From NCBI RefSeq assembly GCF_025215075.1, contig NZ_JAOBTH010000025.1, positions 78,790 to 142,789 of the forward strand: a stretch of DNA of 64,000 bases. The letters run 5' to 3'. The notes beneath the pieces were generated by a model, which had not been told where the DNA came from, did no database searches, and was given only the letters and a program-made list of their open reading frames with translations. The position numbers and the translations under genes are program-made. The DNA comes from Tenacibaculum haliotis (lineage in GTDB: Bacteria > Bacteroidota > Bacteroidia > Flavobacteriales > Flavobacteriaceae). This document shows positions 44,896 to 53,458 of this stretch, in pieces (the first letter of the stretch is position 1; each line of letters starts with the position of its first letter).

Positions 44896-45840
44896 ATGGC
44901 TTCCCCTAAATTACATATTACAAACGGAGATATTACTACTAAAAGACTTCAAAATTTAAACTTAGACGGCAAAATAATTACATGGCGCGAAATGTTATGT
45001 GAAGGAAAAACGACTGTTGATGTTGGTAGTGAAAATTTTTGGAGAACACGTTTCGACTTTTTAAAATCTTCCTATAAAATTTCTAAACAAAAATTTATAG
45101 ATTATACGGTAAAAGAATATCGTAATCTTTGTAATGAGAAAGCACAAGATGAAATTATATTATGGTTTGAGTACGATTTATTTTGTCAAGTAAACATGCT
45201 TGCTGTAATTAGTTGGCTAAAACGTTATAGAAAAGACCGTCAGATATCTTTAGTATGTAGCGGTAAAGTTGAAAATCAAGATAAATTATTAGGTTTAGGA
45301 GAGCTTTCTGATGCACAACTAAAAGAACACTACACAAATAAAATTACACTAACTAAAGACGATATTGAGTATGCCGATTATATTTGGCAATTGTACTGTT
45401 CTGACAGTCCATTACAGTTAGAAAACGCTTACAAACTACACACAAATACAACTTTCAGTTATTTAGAAGAAGCCATAAAAAATCACCTTTTACGCTTTCC
45501 ATCAATTGAAAACGGATTAAATCATGTTGAAAATAACATTTTAAAAACAGTAAAAAATAATCAATTTGAAAGTAAAAACCAACTGGTTAATGAACTGCTA
45601 ATCAATCAAGAAAATTACGGATTTAGTGATTCTCAATATTTTAATAAAGTTGATCAATTAAAAAAAATGTTCACCTCTTTTAATCCTGTTAAACTAAGTA
45701 AAGTAGGTAAACAAGTATTACATCAACAAACAAATTATTATGGTAAAATACGTTCTGATTTTTCGTATCTTGGCGGGGCTAAAAAATATAGCTACTTATA
45801 TGTAAATACTACAAATAGGCTGCTAAAAATTACATCATAA
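44896..45840 (+). CDS. DUF1835-domain protein
   Basis: This cytoplasmic 314-residue protein has a DUF1835 domain at its N-terminus, with LHITNGDITTKRL, ITWREMLCEGKT and LWFEYDLFCQVNMLAVISWL. A helical, charged region follows. DUF1835 proteins have no proven activity. The stop codon is followed without any gap by the start codon of the nucleoside phosphorylase gene, so the three genes here form one tightly packed operon. Confidence 0.88.
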   Translation: MASPKLHITNGDITTKRLQNLNLDGKIITWREMLCEGKTTVDVGSENFWRTRFDFLKSSYKISKQKFIDYTVKEYRNLCNEKAQDEIILWFEYDLFCQVNMLAVISWLKRYRKDRQISLVCSGKVENQDKLLGLGELSDAQLKEHYTNKITLTKDDIEYADYIWQLYCSDSPLQLENAYKLHTNTTFSYLEEAIKNHLLRFPSIENGLNHVENNILKTVKNNQFESKNQLVNELLINQENYGFSDSQYFNKVDQLKKMFTSFNPVKLSKVGKQVLHQQTNYYGKIRSDFSYLGGAKKYSYLYVNTTNRLLKITS

Positions 45841-46710
45841 ATGAATATTCAACATTCTGAGCTTATCTTAAATCCTGATGGAAGCATATATCATCTAAAT
45901 TTAAGACCAGAACATATTGCTAACGATATTATTTTTGTAGGTGATCAATACCGAGTAGATAAAGTTACCCAGCATTTTGATACCATAGAATTTACTACTC
46001 AAAAACGTGAATTTAAAACAACTACAGGAACTTATAAAGGAAAACGATTAACCGTAATTTCTACCGGAATTGGACCTGATAATATTGATATTGTTTTAAA
46101 TGAATTAGATGCGCTGGTTAACATCAATTTAAAAACACGCAAAATAAAAGAAACGCACACCCAATTAAATATTACGCGTATCGGAACTTCAGGTTCTTTA
46201 CAAGCTGATATTCCTGTAAATAGTTTTTTACTAAGCTCTCATGCGATCGATTTAAACGGAATGTTATTATCATATCAAACTGCAGAAATTGCTCATCCAG
46301 AAATTGAGAAAGCTTTTATAACACATACTAATTGGAGTGCTAAAAAATCACATCCTTTAGTTGTTTCAAACGGAAAAAACTTAGAAGAAAAATTAATATC
46401 TAACAAGGTTTTTAAAGGTATTACTGCAACTGCAGGTGGTTTTTACGGACCACAAGGTCGTGTGTTACGTTTAGCTTTACAAGATGGAGATTTAAATAAA
46501 AAAATAGATAGCTTTAGTCATAATGAAAACAGAATTACCAATTTAGAAATGGAAACTTCTGCTATATATGGTCTATCAAAACTATTAGGTCATAATGCCG
46601 CTTCAATGAACGCTATAATTGCTAATAGAGCAAATGGTACTTTTAGCGAAGACCCTAGCAAAGTTGTTGCTGACTTAATTACATATACATTAGATAAATT
46701 AGTAGAATAA
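45841..46710 (+). CDS. Nucleoside phosphorylase (uridine/purine type)
   Basis: This enzyme of the PNP/UDP (NP-I) family would split a nucleoside with phosphate into base and ribose-1-phosphate; it has 289 residues. Phosphate-site and family motifs are FVGDQYRVDKVTQHF, STGIGPDNIDIVLNELDAL, ITRIGTSGSLQADIPV and the ribose/base-site NLEMETSAIYGLSKLLGH. The sequence is nearer to uridine phosphorylase than to hexameric DeoD, but substrate specificity is uncertain. It abuts both neighbours with zero spacing. Confidence 0.9.
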   Translation: MNIQHSELILNPDGSIYHLNLRPEHIANDIIFVGDQYRVDKVTQHFDTIEFTTQKREFKTTTGTYKGKRLTVISTGIGPDNIDIVLNELDALVNINLKTRKIKETHTQLNITRIGTSGSLQADIPVNSFLLSSHAIDLNGMLLSYQTAEIAHPEIEKAFITHTNWSAKKSHPLVVSNGKNLEEKLISNKVFKGITATAGGFYGPQGRVLRLALQDGDLNKKIDSFSHNENRITNLEMETSAIYGLSKLLGHNAASMNAIIANRANGTFSEDPSKVVADLITYTLDKLVE

Positions 46711-47571
46711 ATGCTAAATTTAAAAATCGGTGGCGTACCAGAACACTTTAATTACCCTTGGTATATTACCTTAAAAAACAAAGAATTCACAAACCAAAAT
46801 ATCAATTTACGCTGGCAAGATTATCCTGGGGGTACTGGTCAAATGTGTAAAGCATTGCGCTCTGGTGATGTGGATATTGCCATTGTGTTAACCGAAGGAA
46901 TTATTAAAGATATCATTAATGGTAATCCATCTAAAATAACACAAACCTTTGTAAAAAGTCCTTTAATTTGGGGAATTCATGTTGGTCATAAATCTAAATT
47001 TAAAAAAATTGAAGATTTAGAAAATGCCACTGTAGCTATAAGTCGTTTTGGTTCTGGCTCACATTTAATGGCAATTGTAAATGCTCATAATAATGGCTGG
47101 GATATTGATAAACTAAAATTTAAAGTTGTTGGCGATTTACAAGGTGGTATTGACGCACTAACAAACGGAGATGCAGATTATTTTATGTGGGAGCATTTTA
47201 CAACAAAGCCTTTGGTTGATAATAATACCTTTAGGCGTTTAGGAGATTGCCCTACTCCATGGCCATGTTTTGTTGTAGCGGTTCGTAATGAAGTTTTAGA
47301 AAACAATTTTGAAGAAGTAAAAAAAGTTTTAGACATTGTTAATAGCTGTACTAGTGATTTTAAAAATATCGAAAATATTGATAAAACTTTAGCTATCAGA
47401 TACGAACAGCAATTAGAAGATATTCAAGAATGGTTATCTATTACCGAATGGACTGATGGTAAACCTGTCACAGAAAATTTAATTACTGGCATACAAAATA
47501 AAATGCTAGGCTTTAACGTTATTGATTCGAAGAAAGATTCTAATGAATTAATTAGAAATATGTATATTTGA
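46711..47571 (+). CDS. Cytosolic periplasmic-binding-fold protein (Ca3427/THI5-like)
   Basis: This 286-residue protein has the fold of type 2 substrate-binding proteins: MLNLKIGGVPEHFNYPWYI, SGDVDIAIVLTEGIIKDI, VAISRFGSGSHLMAIVNAH and NGDADYFMWEHFTTKPL. It begins directly with the first beta-strand and has no signal peptide, so it should be cytosolic. It resembles the fungal-type Ca3427-like group and the SsuA/THI5 superfamily. No permease or ATPase gene is nearby. A role in binding a small heterocycle linked to the adjacent nucleoside phosphorylase is an inference. Confidence 0.85.
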   Translation: MLNLKIGGVPEHFNYPWYITLKNKEFTNQNINLRWQDYPGGTGQMCKALRSGDVDIAIVLTEGIIKDIINGNPSKITQTFVKSPLIWGIHVGHKSKFKKIEDLENATVAISRFGSGSHLMAIVNAHNNGWDIDKLKFKVVGDLQGGIDALTNGDADYFMWEHFTTKPLVDNNTFRRLGDCPTPWPCFVVAVRNEVLENNFEEVKKVLDIVNSCTSDFKNIENIDKTLAIRYEQQLEDIQEWLSITEWTDGKPVTENLITGIQNKMLGFNVIDSKKDSNELIRNMYI

Positions 47572-47589
47572 TTTTTTAAAACCAAAAAA

Positions 47590-47751
47590 ATGAAAAAAGT
47601 AGTATTTATTGCAATTTGTGTTGTTAGTTTAATAGGTTTTTCTTCTTGTGGAAGTACAGCACCTTGTGGTTTATCTAAAGTTGACCAAACAAAACAAAAC
47701 CAACATCAATCAGAAATTATTGTTGCTGATGCAACTGAGATTGCTGAATAA
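47590..47751 (+). CDS. Small lipoprotein (53 residues)
   Basis: This short gene encodes a signal peptide with the lipobox at LIGFSSC20, then GSTAPCGLSK and a polar tail rich in Gln, Glu and Asp. The frame is clean and a terminator follows at once. It lies 18 nt after the binding-fold gene and might belong to the same transcript. Function unknown; the second Cys in APCGLSK may be of interest. Confidence 0.7.
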   Translation: MKKVVFIAICVVSLIGFSSCGSTAPCGLSKVDQTKQNQHQSEIIVADATEIAE

Positions 47752-47779
47752 ATTGATGTTTCTTTTATTCAAATTCAAT

Positions 47780-47806
47780 AAATCCGCTTTTCTTAGGCGG
47801 ATTTTT
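47780..47806 (+). terminator. Intrinsic terminator after the small lipoprotein gene
   Basis: The stem AAATCCGC pairs with GCGGATTT, with a 9-nt loop and a T-run. It is convergent with the end of pcm. Confidence 0.8.
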
Positions 47807-48447
47807 TAGTTCTTACTTTCTAGCATTGGTACAAACTTAAAATCACCCAATTCGTGTTTTTCAAATTCTTTTGGTGATTTTCTTACAAATAATGTCATTA
47901 TCTGTTCTTTATCTCCAACAGGAATCAACAACTTACCTCCTACTTTTATTTGTCCTAATAATGCTTTAGGCACAAACGGAGCTCCGGCTGTTACTATAAT
48001 CTGATCAAAAAGTGCTTCTTCAGGCAAACCTTTATAACCATCACCAAAAATAAATCGCTTAGGTCTATATCCTATTTTAGGTAAAAACCTTGACGTTTTC
48101 TTGAATAATTCATGCTGGCGCTCTATCGAATACACTTCCGCTTTCAACTCTAATAAAACAGCTGTTTGATATCCTGATCCAGTACCTATTTCAAGTACTT
48201 TATCTCCTGGTTTAATTTCCAAAACTTGAGATTGAAATGCTACCGTATACGGATGAGAAATAGTTTGCTCTGCAGCAATAGGAAATGCTTTATCCTGATA
48301 AGCATGTGCCTCAAAACTACTATCTATAAACAGGTGCCTTGGTATTTTACGAATAGCGTTTAGCACATTATTATCTATAATGCCTTTAGCCTGTAAAACA
48401 GTAGCTAATTGATTTCTAAGTCCTTGATGTTTGGTAGTATCTATCAC
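47806..48447 (-). CDS. pcm: Protein-L-isoaspartate O-methyltransferase
   Basis: This SAM-dependent enzyme methylates isoaspartyl residues to begin repair of damaged proteins; it has 213 residues. The family motifs are TISHPYTVAFQSQVL, VLEIGTGSGYQTAVL, the YSIERQHELF segment and DQIIVTAGAPFVPKALL. The start codon is GTG at 48447; no in-frame ATG exists nearby and MIDTTKHQGLRNQL is a normal family N-terminus. The gene is convergent with the small lipoprotein gene. Confidence 0.94.
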   Translation of the reverse strand: MIDTTKHQGLRNQLATVLQAKGIIDNNVLNAIRKIPRHLFIDSSFEAHAYQDKAFPIAAEQTISHPYTVAFQSQVLEIKPGDKVLEIGTGSGYQTAVLLELKAEVYSIERQHELFKKTSRFLPKIGYRPKRFIFGDGYKGLPEEALFDQIIVTAGAPFVPKALLGQIKVGGKLLIPVGDKEQIMTLFVRKSPKEFEKHELGDFKFVPMLESKN

Positions 48448-48499
48448 AAATGGTAAAATTTCAGCAAGTCAAAAATAGTAATAAATCTGTATAAAAGTG

Positions 48500-48507
48500 T
48501 ATCTTTG
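48500..48507 (+). promoter_or_regulatory. -7 box upstream of the Gfo/Idh oxidoreductase gene
   Basis: TATCTTTG is a perfect TAnnTTTG. The start codon at 48626 is about 115 nt away, so the leader would be long. No -33 TTG is seen. Confidence 0.45.
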
Positions 48508-48625
48508 TTAGCATTGCTTTTCTATTTAAAAAAGAAAAGATAAATAGGTTAAAAACAACGTCATTTTAAAGATAAATTTTAAAATTTTCTTCTATTAAAA
48601 ATGACCATACAAAATCAAACATACT

Positions 48626-49591
48626 ATGTTAAAAGCTGGAGTTTTAGGGGCAGGTCATTTAGGTAAAATTCACTTGCGTTTGTTACAACAATCTAAAAAA
48701 TATGAATTGGTAGGATTTTACGATCCTTTTACTGAAAATGCTCAAAAAGTAGCGAAAGAATTTGGATATAAATTATTCGATTCTATTGATGAGTTAATAA
48801 ATGCTGTAGATGTTGTAGATATTGTTACACCTACATTATCTCACTTTGATTGCGCAAAGCAAGCCATTGAAAAAGGGAAACATATTTTTATTGAAAAACC
48901 AATTACAAATACCCTACAAGAAGCGCAAGCTATAAGAACTTTAGCTAGTCAAAACCATATTCGTGGTCAAGTTGGTCATGTAGAGCGTTTCAACCCTGCT
49001 TTTACTGCTGTAAAAGATATGATAGACACACCAATGTTTATCGAAACACATAGATTAGCCGAATTTAATCCTAGAGGAACTGATGTACCTGTTGTTTTAG
49101 ATTTAATGATTCATGATATTGATATTATTTTATCAGTAGTAAAATCTAAAGTAAAAAATGTGCATGCAAGCGGAGTTTCAGTTATTTCTGACACGCCAGA
49201 TATTGCCAATGCTCGTATTGAATTCGAAAACGGTTGTGTTGCCAACTTAACTTCTAGTAGAATTTCAATGAAAAACATGCGTAAAAGTCGCTTTTTTCAA
49301 AAGGATGCCTATATTTCTGTTGATTTCTTAGAAAAAAAATCAGAAGTCGTTAAAATGAAAGATGTTCCTGAAAACCCGGATGAGTTTGCTATGATTCTTC
49401 AAAATGCTGAAGGTGTTAAAAAACAAATTTATTTCGATAATCCTGAGGTCGTTGAAAATAATGCTATTTTAGATGAGTTAGAATCGTTTGCGGATGCAAT
49501 AAACAATAACACAACACCAATCGTATCATTAAGTCAAGGAACCGAAGCTTTACGAGTTGCCCACATGATTATTGATTGCTTTAAAAAATAA
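48626..49591 (+). CDS. Gfo/Idh/MocA-family oxidoreductase
   Basis: This cytoplasmic NAD(P)-dependent oxidoreductase has 321 residues. The Rossmann motif is GVLGAGHLGKIHLRLL, followed by the catalytic-region IEKPITNTLQEAQ and the C-terminal domain with VDVVDIVTPTLSHFDCAKQA and LDLMIHDIDIILSVV. The substrate is probably a sugar or a sugar-like compound but is not shown by the sequence. The hydroxyacyl-CoA dehydrogenase gene follows by 15 nt, a pairing I have seen in other Flavobacteriaceae (recollection). Confidence 0.92.
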   Translation: MLKAGVLGAGHLGKIHLRLLQQSKKYELVGFYDPFTENAQKVAKEFGYKLFDSIDELINAVDVVDIVTPTLSHFDCAKQAIEKGKHIFIEKPITNTLQEAQAIRTLASQNHIRGQVGHVERFNPAFTAVKDMIDTPMFIETHRLAEFNPRGTDVPVVLDLMIHDIDIILSVVKSKVKNVHASGVSVISDTPDIANARIEFENGCVANLTSSRISMKNMRKSRFFQKDAYISVDFLEKKSEVVKMKDVPENPDEFAMILQNAEGVKKQIYFDNPEVVENNAILDELESFADAINNNTTPIVSLSQGTEALRVAHMIIDCFKK

Positions 49592-49606
49592 TAAAACACA
49601 CACAAA

Positions 49607-50494
49607 ATGAAAAATATCGCTGTAATTGGAGCAGGAACTATGGGTAACGGAATTGCGCATACATTTGCTCAATTTGGATACAATGTTCAACTTATTGATA
49701 TATCGCAAACTGCCTTAGACAAAGGTTTAGCAACTATCACTAAGAATTTAGATAGAATGGTTACTAAAGAAAAAATATCTGAAGAAGATAAAAATACAAC
49801 TTTAGGCAACATTTCTACTTATACATCAATTAAAGAAGGAGTTCAATACGCAAGTTTAGTTATTGAAGCTGCTACTGAAAATGTTGATTTAAAATTAAAA
49901 ATATTTAAAAACTTAGATGAAGTTTGTCCTGAAGATACCATTTTAGCTACCAATACTTCTTCTATTTCTATCACACAAATTGCTGCGGTTACCAACAGAC
50001 CTGAAAAAGTAATTGGAATGCACTTTATGAATCCGGTGCCAATCATGAAATTGGTTGAAATTATTAGAGGTTATAACACCACTGATGAAGTAATGGATTT
50101 TACGGTTGATTTATCTAAAAAAATTGGTAAGACACCTGTTGAAGTGAATGATTACCCTGGTTTTGTAGCCAACCGTATTTTAATGCCAATGATTAACGAA
50201 TCTATCGAAACACTATACAACGGTGTTGCTGGTGTTGCTGAAATTGATACGGTAATGAAATTAGGTATGGCGCACCCAATGGGGCCTTTACAATTAGCAG
50301 ATTTTATTGGGTTAGATGTTTGTTTATCTATTTTAAATGTTATGTACGAAGGATTTAAAAACCCTAAATACGCTCCATGTCCGTTATTAGTAAACATGGT
50401 AAATGCAGGTAAATTAGGTGTAAAATCAGGTGAAGGTTTTTACGATTATAGTGAAAGTAGAAAAGCTGAAAAAGTAGCGAAGATGTTTTCTTAA
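49607..50494 (+). CDS. 3-hydroxyacyl-CoA (3-hydroxybutyryl-CoA) dehydrogenase
   Basis: This NAD-dependent enzyme oxidises or forms 3-hydroxyacyl-CoA; it has 295 residues. The Rossmann motif is IGAGTMGNGIAHTFAQFG, followed by EAATENVDLKLKIF, NTSSISITQIAAVT, the catalytic His-Phe-Met-Asn-Pro in GMHFMNPVPIMKLVE and the C-terminal NRILMPMINESI and HPMGPLQLADFIGLD. It works with acyl-CoA metabolism, like the acyl-CoA ligases elsewhere in the window. A strong terminator follows. Confidence 0.94.
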   Translation: MKNIAVIGAGTMGNGIAHTFAQFGYNVQLIDISQTALDKGLATITKNLDRMVTKEKISEEDKNTTLGNISTYTSIKEGVQYASLVIEAATENVDLKLKIFKNLDEVCPEDTILATNTSSISITQIAAVTNRPEKVIGMHFMNPVPIMKLVEIIRGYNTTDEVMDFTVDLSKKIGKTPVEVNDYPGFVANRILMPMINESIETLYNGVAGVAEIDTVMKLGMAHPMGPLQLADFIGLDVCLSILNVMYEGFKNPKYAPCPLLVNMVNAGKLGVKSGEGFYDYSESRKAEKVAKMFS

Positions 50495-50511
50495 AAATAT
50501 TTTTATATAAT

Positions 50512-50548
50512 AAAAAGAGGCAATTTTAATTGAAATTGCCTCTTTTTT
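50512..50548 (+). terminator. Intrinsic terminator, probably bidirectional
   Basis: A 14-bp stem, AAAAGAGGCAATTT paired with AAATTGCCTCTTTT around a 6-nt loop, has T/A runs on both sides. It lies between two convergent genes. Confidence 0.92.
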
Positions 50549-50566
50549 GGGTTTTAAGTAATTACC

Positions 50567-51019
50567 TTAACAAGAAGTATCTGCTATAATTTTCCATTCA
50601 CCATTTATCTTTTTAAAGATAATCATAAACACGCCATTTGCATTGCCTACTTTTCTTGTTAAATGATATGCTCCCATCACAAAATAAGCTCCACTATTTA
50701 TTTTTGAAATATCATTTACCTTAAACTTAAGTTCACCCGAATGATCTTTTGTTGGATAGCCTTTTTTATAGTTTGCTAACGTTTTATCCCATCCAAAAGT
50801 AATTCCGTTACTTCCATAAAACTTTAAAGAATCACTTTTCCAATAGCCTTCCATAAAACCTTCTAAATCGTGATTAGACCACGCTTTTTCTTGAGCTTTC
50901 ATTATAGCTAAAATTTCTTTTTTTTCTGTTTCTTCTGATAGATCAACTGTAACAATTTCTTTTTTACAAGAAACTATTATAGCTAAAAATAGCACACTAA
51001 ATACGAGTAATTTTTTCAT
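50567..51019 (-). CDS. SnoaL/NTF2-like (DUF4440-type) lipoprotein
   Basis: This 150-residue lipoprotein has a signal with Cys18 (LFLAIIVSCKK). The mature part has the NTF2-like cone fold signature, with AIMKAQEKAWSNHDLEGFME, then GITFGWDKTLANYKKGYP and WKIIADTSC. It might bind a small ligand or be a ketosteroid-isomerase-like protein; the function is not known. It overlaps the MoxR gene by 1 nt (TAATG), so the two are coupled. Confidence 0.85.
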   Translation of the reverse strand: MKKLLVFSVLFLAIIVSCKKEIVTVDLSEETEKKEILAIMKAQEKAWSNHDLEGFMEGYWKSDSLKFYGSNGITFGWDKTLANYKKGYPTKDHSGELKFKVNDISKINSGAYFVMGAYHLTRKVGNANGVFMIIFKKINGEWKIIADTSC

Positions 51020-51972
51020 TAAAATAATGATTTAATAATTTCTTTAATTGTAATTCCCTCAGCTTCCGCTTTATAATTTTTAACGATTCTGTGTGATAAT
51101 ATAGGAATAGCAACTGCTTGCACATCTTCAATATCTGGAGAAAATTTTCCGTTTATCGCTGCATGTGCTTTCGCAGCTAAAATTAAGTTTTGTGAAGCTC
51201 TTGGTCCCGCTCCCCAATCAATATATTTTTGTATTAACTCGGTTGATTTATCTGATTTTGGGCGCGTTTTACCAACCAAACCAACAGCATACTCCACTAC
51301 ATTATCAGCTACAGGAATTTTTCGAATCAATTTTTGTAATTCTATAATTTCTTGTGATGAAAGAACTGCATTTACTTTTTGATTTATTGTTGATGTTGTA
51401 TTTTTTACAACGGCTACTTCTTCTTCAAAGGTTGGATATTCTAAATGAATAGAAAACATAAAACGGTCTAACTGCGCTTCTGGCAAAGGATACGTACCTT
51501 CTTGCTCTATAGGGTTTTGGGTAGCTAACACAAAAAAAGGTAAATCTAACTTGTAATGATTACCCGAAATGGTAACCGATTTTTCTTGCATTGCTTCTAA
51601 CAAAGCTGCTTGTGTTTTAGGTGGCGTACGGTTAATTTCATCCGCTAAAATAATATTAGAAAAAATGGGTCCTTTTATAAATTTAAACTGACGGTTTTCA
51701 TCTAAAATTTCACTTCCTAAAATATCAGAAGGCATTAAATCGGGTGTAAATTGAATACGACTAAATTGTAAACCCAATACTTCTGAAATTGTATTTACTA
51801 ATAAGGTTTTTGCTAATCCAGGTACGCCTATTAAAAGGGAATGCCCACCACATAAAACCGATAATAAGGTGTAGTTAACAGCCTCTTGCTGCCCAATTAT
51901 AACTTTACTTATCTCTTGTTGTAAAAGACCAAATTTCTTTACTAAACTGTTTACAGCAGCTACGTCTGACAT
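51019..51972 (-). CDS. MoxR-family AAA+ ATPase, second copy
   Basis: This is a second MoxR ATPase, 317 residues, away from the DUF58 cluster. Walker A is GVPGLAKT, Walker B is IILADEINRTPPKTQAALLEA (with Ala before the Asp-Glu), and LATQNPIEQEGTYPLPEAQ is the sensor 1 part. Its partner genes (DUF58, vWA, BatA-type) are not in this window, but they could be elsewhere. The upstream intergenic gap has a palindrome. Confidence 0.95.
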   Translation of the reverse strand: MSDVAAVNSLVKKFGLLQQEISKVIIGQQEAVNYTLLSVLCGGHSLLIGVPGLAKTLLVNTISEVLGLQFSRIQFTPDLMPSDILGSEILDENRQFKFIKGPIFSNIILADEINRTPPKTQAALLEAMQEKSVTISGNHYKLDLPFFVLATQNPIEQEGTYPLPEAQLDRFMFSIHLEYPTFEEEVAVVKNTTSTINQKVNAVLSSQEIIELQKLIRKIPVADNVVEYAVGLVGKTRPKSDKSTELIQKYIDWGAGPRASQNLILAAKAHAAINGKFSPDIEDVQAVAIPILSHRIVKNYKAEAEGITIKEIIKSLF

Positions 51973-52031
51973 AGATTAAATTTTAAATTTTCTTTTTCAA
52001 AAATCTTAATTTACAAACTATTGTAAACTAA

Positions 52032-52054
52032 GATTCCCGCTAAACGCGGGAATC
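52032..52054. repeat. Short GC-rich palindrome
   Basis: GATTCCCGC and GCGGGAATC form a perfect 9-bp inverted repeat with a 5-nt loop. No T-run follows on the minus strand, so it is not a normal terminator. It looks like a REP-type dispersed palindrome. Confidence 0.6.
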
Positions 52055-52078
52055 ACAATATACTAAAATTATTAGTTC

Positions 52079-53458
52079 TTATTTGTTTTCTTTTTTCCAA
52101 TCTTTCTTAAAAGTACAATCTTTATAATCGCTTCCTAATTTTATGTAGGTTTCTTGGATTTTTTCTTTTGTCCATTTTGTTATGGTCTCTTCTTTTTTCT
52201 TAACCAAAGCAAACTGTTGCATTCTTACGTAATCTTCAACAAGATCGGCTGTATGTGTTTCTGTTTTATCTTTTAACAAGATTACCTTATACATTTTTTC
52301 ACCTTCACGAGTTTCATCATAAAAAACATCCGATAAATCACCTTTATTAAGTTCGCTAATTCTACCAAATAAATCTGGTGCCATTCTTGTTAACTCGAAA
52401 GTAGTTTCTTGTGTATATGGATTTATCAATAATCCTCCATTACTTTTAGTCTCTTCTTCTTCTGAATATTTTTTTACAGCCTCTTCAAAAGTAATTTTTC
52501 CTTCTTTTATATCTTTTTTAATTTTTTCAATAGCGTCTTTTGTTTCTTTCAACTTTTCATCTGCTATTTCTGGTTGCATTAATATGTGTGAAACATCACG
52601 TCCGTTACCTCTCACTTTATTCAGTAAAATAATATGATAACCAAAAGGAGATTTAAAAGGTTCTGATATTTGACCTTCTTCTAGAGAAAATGCGATTTCT
52701 TTAAATTCTTTTACAAAACCTGTTTCTTTGGTTATGACCCCCATATTACCACTATTTTGAGAAACACTAGGATCGTCAGAGTTTATAATCGCTTTTAATT
52801 TAAAACTAGCTCCAGCTTCAACTTGCTTTTTAATTTCAGTAAGCTTGTTTATAATACGATCGTTTTCATCTTTTGTAGGTGTAGCTTTTAAAACTAATTG
52901 TGCTATTTTCACTTCAGCAGGAATTTCTGGCAATTCTTTTTTATCTGCTAAACTTTTAAAATACACACGTATTTCTTCTGGAGTTACATCTATATCTCCA
53001 GTAATTTTTTGCTGTTCTTTTTCGATAAGAAGGTTTTCTTTTTGAACTTTTGCTAGCTCTTTCTTTAAATCTTCAATATCGTTAAAACCATAGGCTTTAA
53101 TTACTTTTTCTTCGCTACCATATTCATTTGTAAAGTAAGCAATACTTCTTGCTACTTTACTGTCAATATCTGATTGAGCAACAACAACACTATCAATAAC
53201 ACCATGGTGTGCTAATAATTTTTGCTCCATTAACTCTTCTAACATTTCACAATTAGAAATTTTAACTTTCCCTTCACTCCTTAGCTCAACCTCTTGCTTA
53301 AACTTATCTATATCAGAATCTAAAACAATGTTTTTACCAATTACTACTGCTACTCCATCTATTTTAGTTTCTTGTGCATTTACAGCCCCTAAACTAGCTA
53401 AGAAAAAGGTGAATAATAGACTAGTATTCTTTAAAGTTTTTGTTTTGAATTGCATCAT
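52079..53458 (-). CDS. SurA-like periplasmic peptidyl-prolyl isomerase
   Basis: This 459-residue periplasmic chaperone has a signal peptide (LLFTFFLASLGAVNAQE), a SurA N-terminal helical region with VAVVIGKNIVLDSDIDKFKQ, and two parvulin-type rotamase domains: the first near VKIAQLVLKATPT to EPFKSPFGYHIILLNKV, the second near SHILMQPEIADEKLKETKD. It assists folding of outer-membrane proteins. It overlaps the gene before it by 38 nt; starting at the second Met would shorten this by 3. Confidence 0.92.
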   Translation of the reverse strand: MMQFKTKTLKNTSLLFTFFLASLGAVNAQETKIDGVAVVIGKNIVLDSDIDKFKQEVELRSEGKVKISNCEMLEELMEQKLLAHHGVIDSVVVAQSDIDSKVARSIAYFTNEYGSEEKVIKAYGFNDIEDLKKELAKVQKENLLIEKEQQKITGDIDVTPEEIRVYFKSLADKKELPEIPAEVKIAQLVLKATPTKDENDRIINKLTEIKKQVEAGASFKLKAIINSDDPSVSQNSGNMGVITKETGFVKEFKEIAFSLEEGQISEPFKSPFGYHIILLNKVRGNGRDVSHILMQPEIADEKLKETKDAIEKIKKDIKEGKITFEEAVKKYSEEEETKSNGGLLINPYTQETTFELTRMAPDLFGRISELNKGDLSDVFYDETREGEKMYKVILLKDKTETHTADLVEDYVRMQQFALVKKKEETITKWTKEKIQETYIKLGSDYKDCTFKKDWKKENK

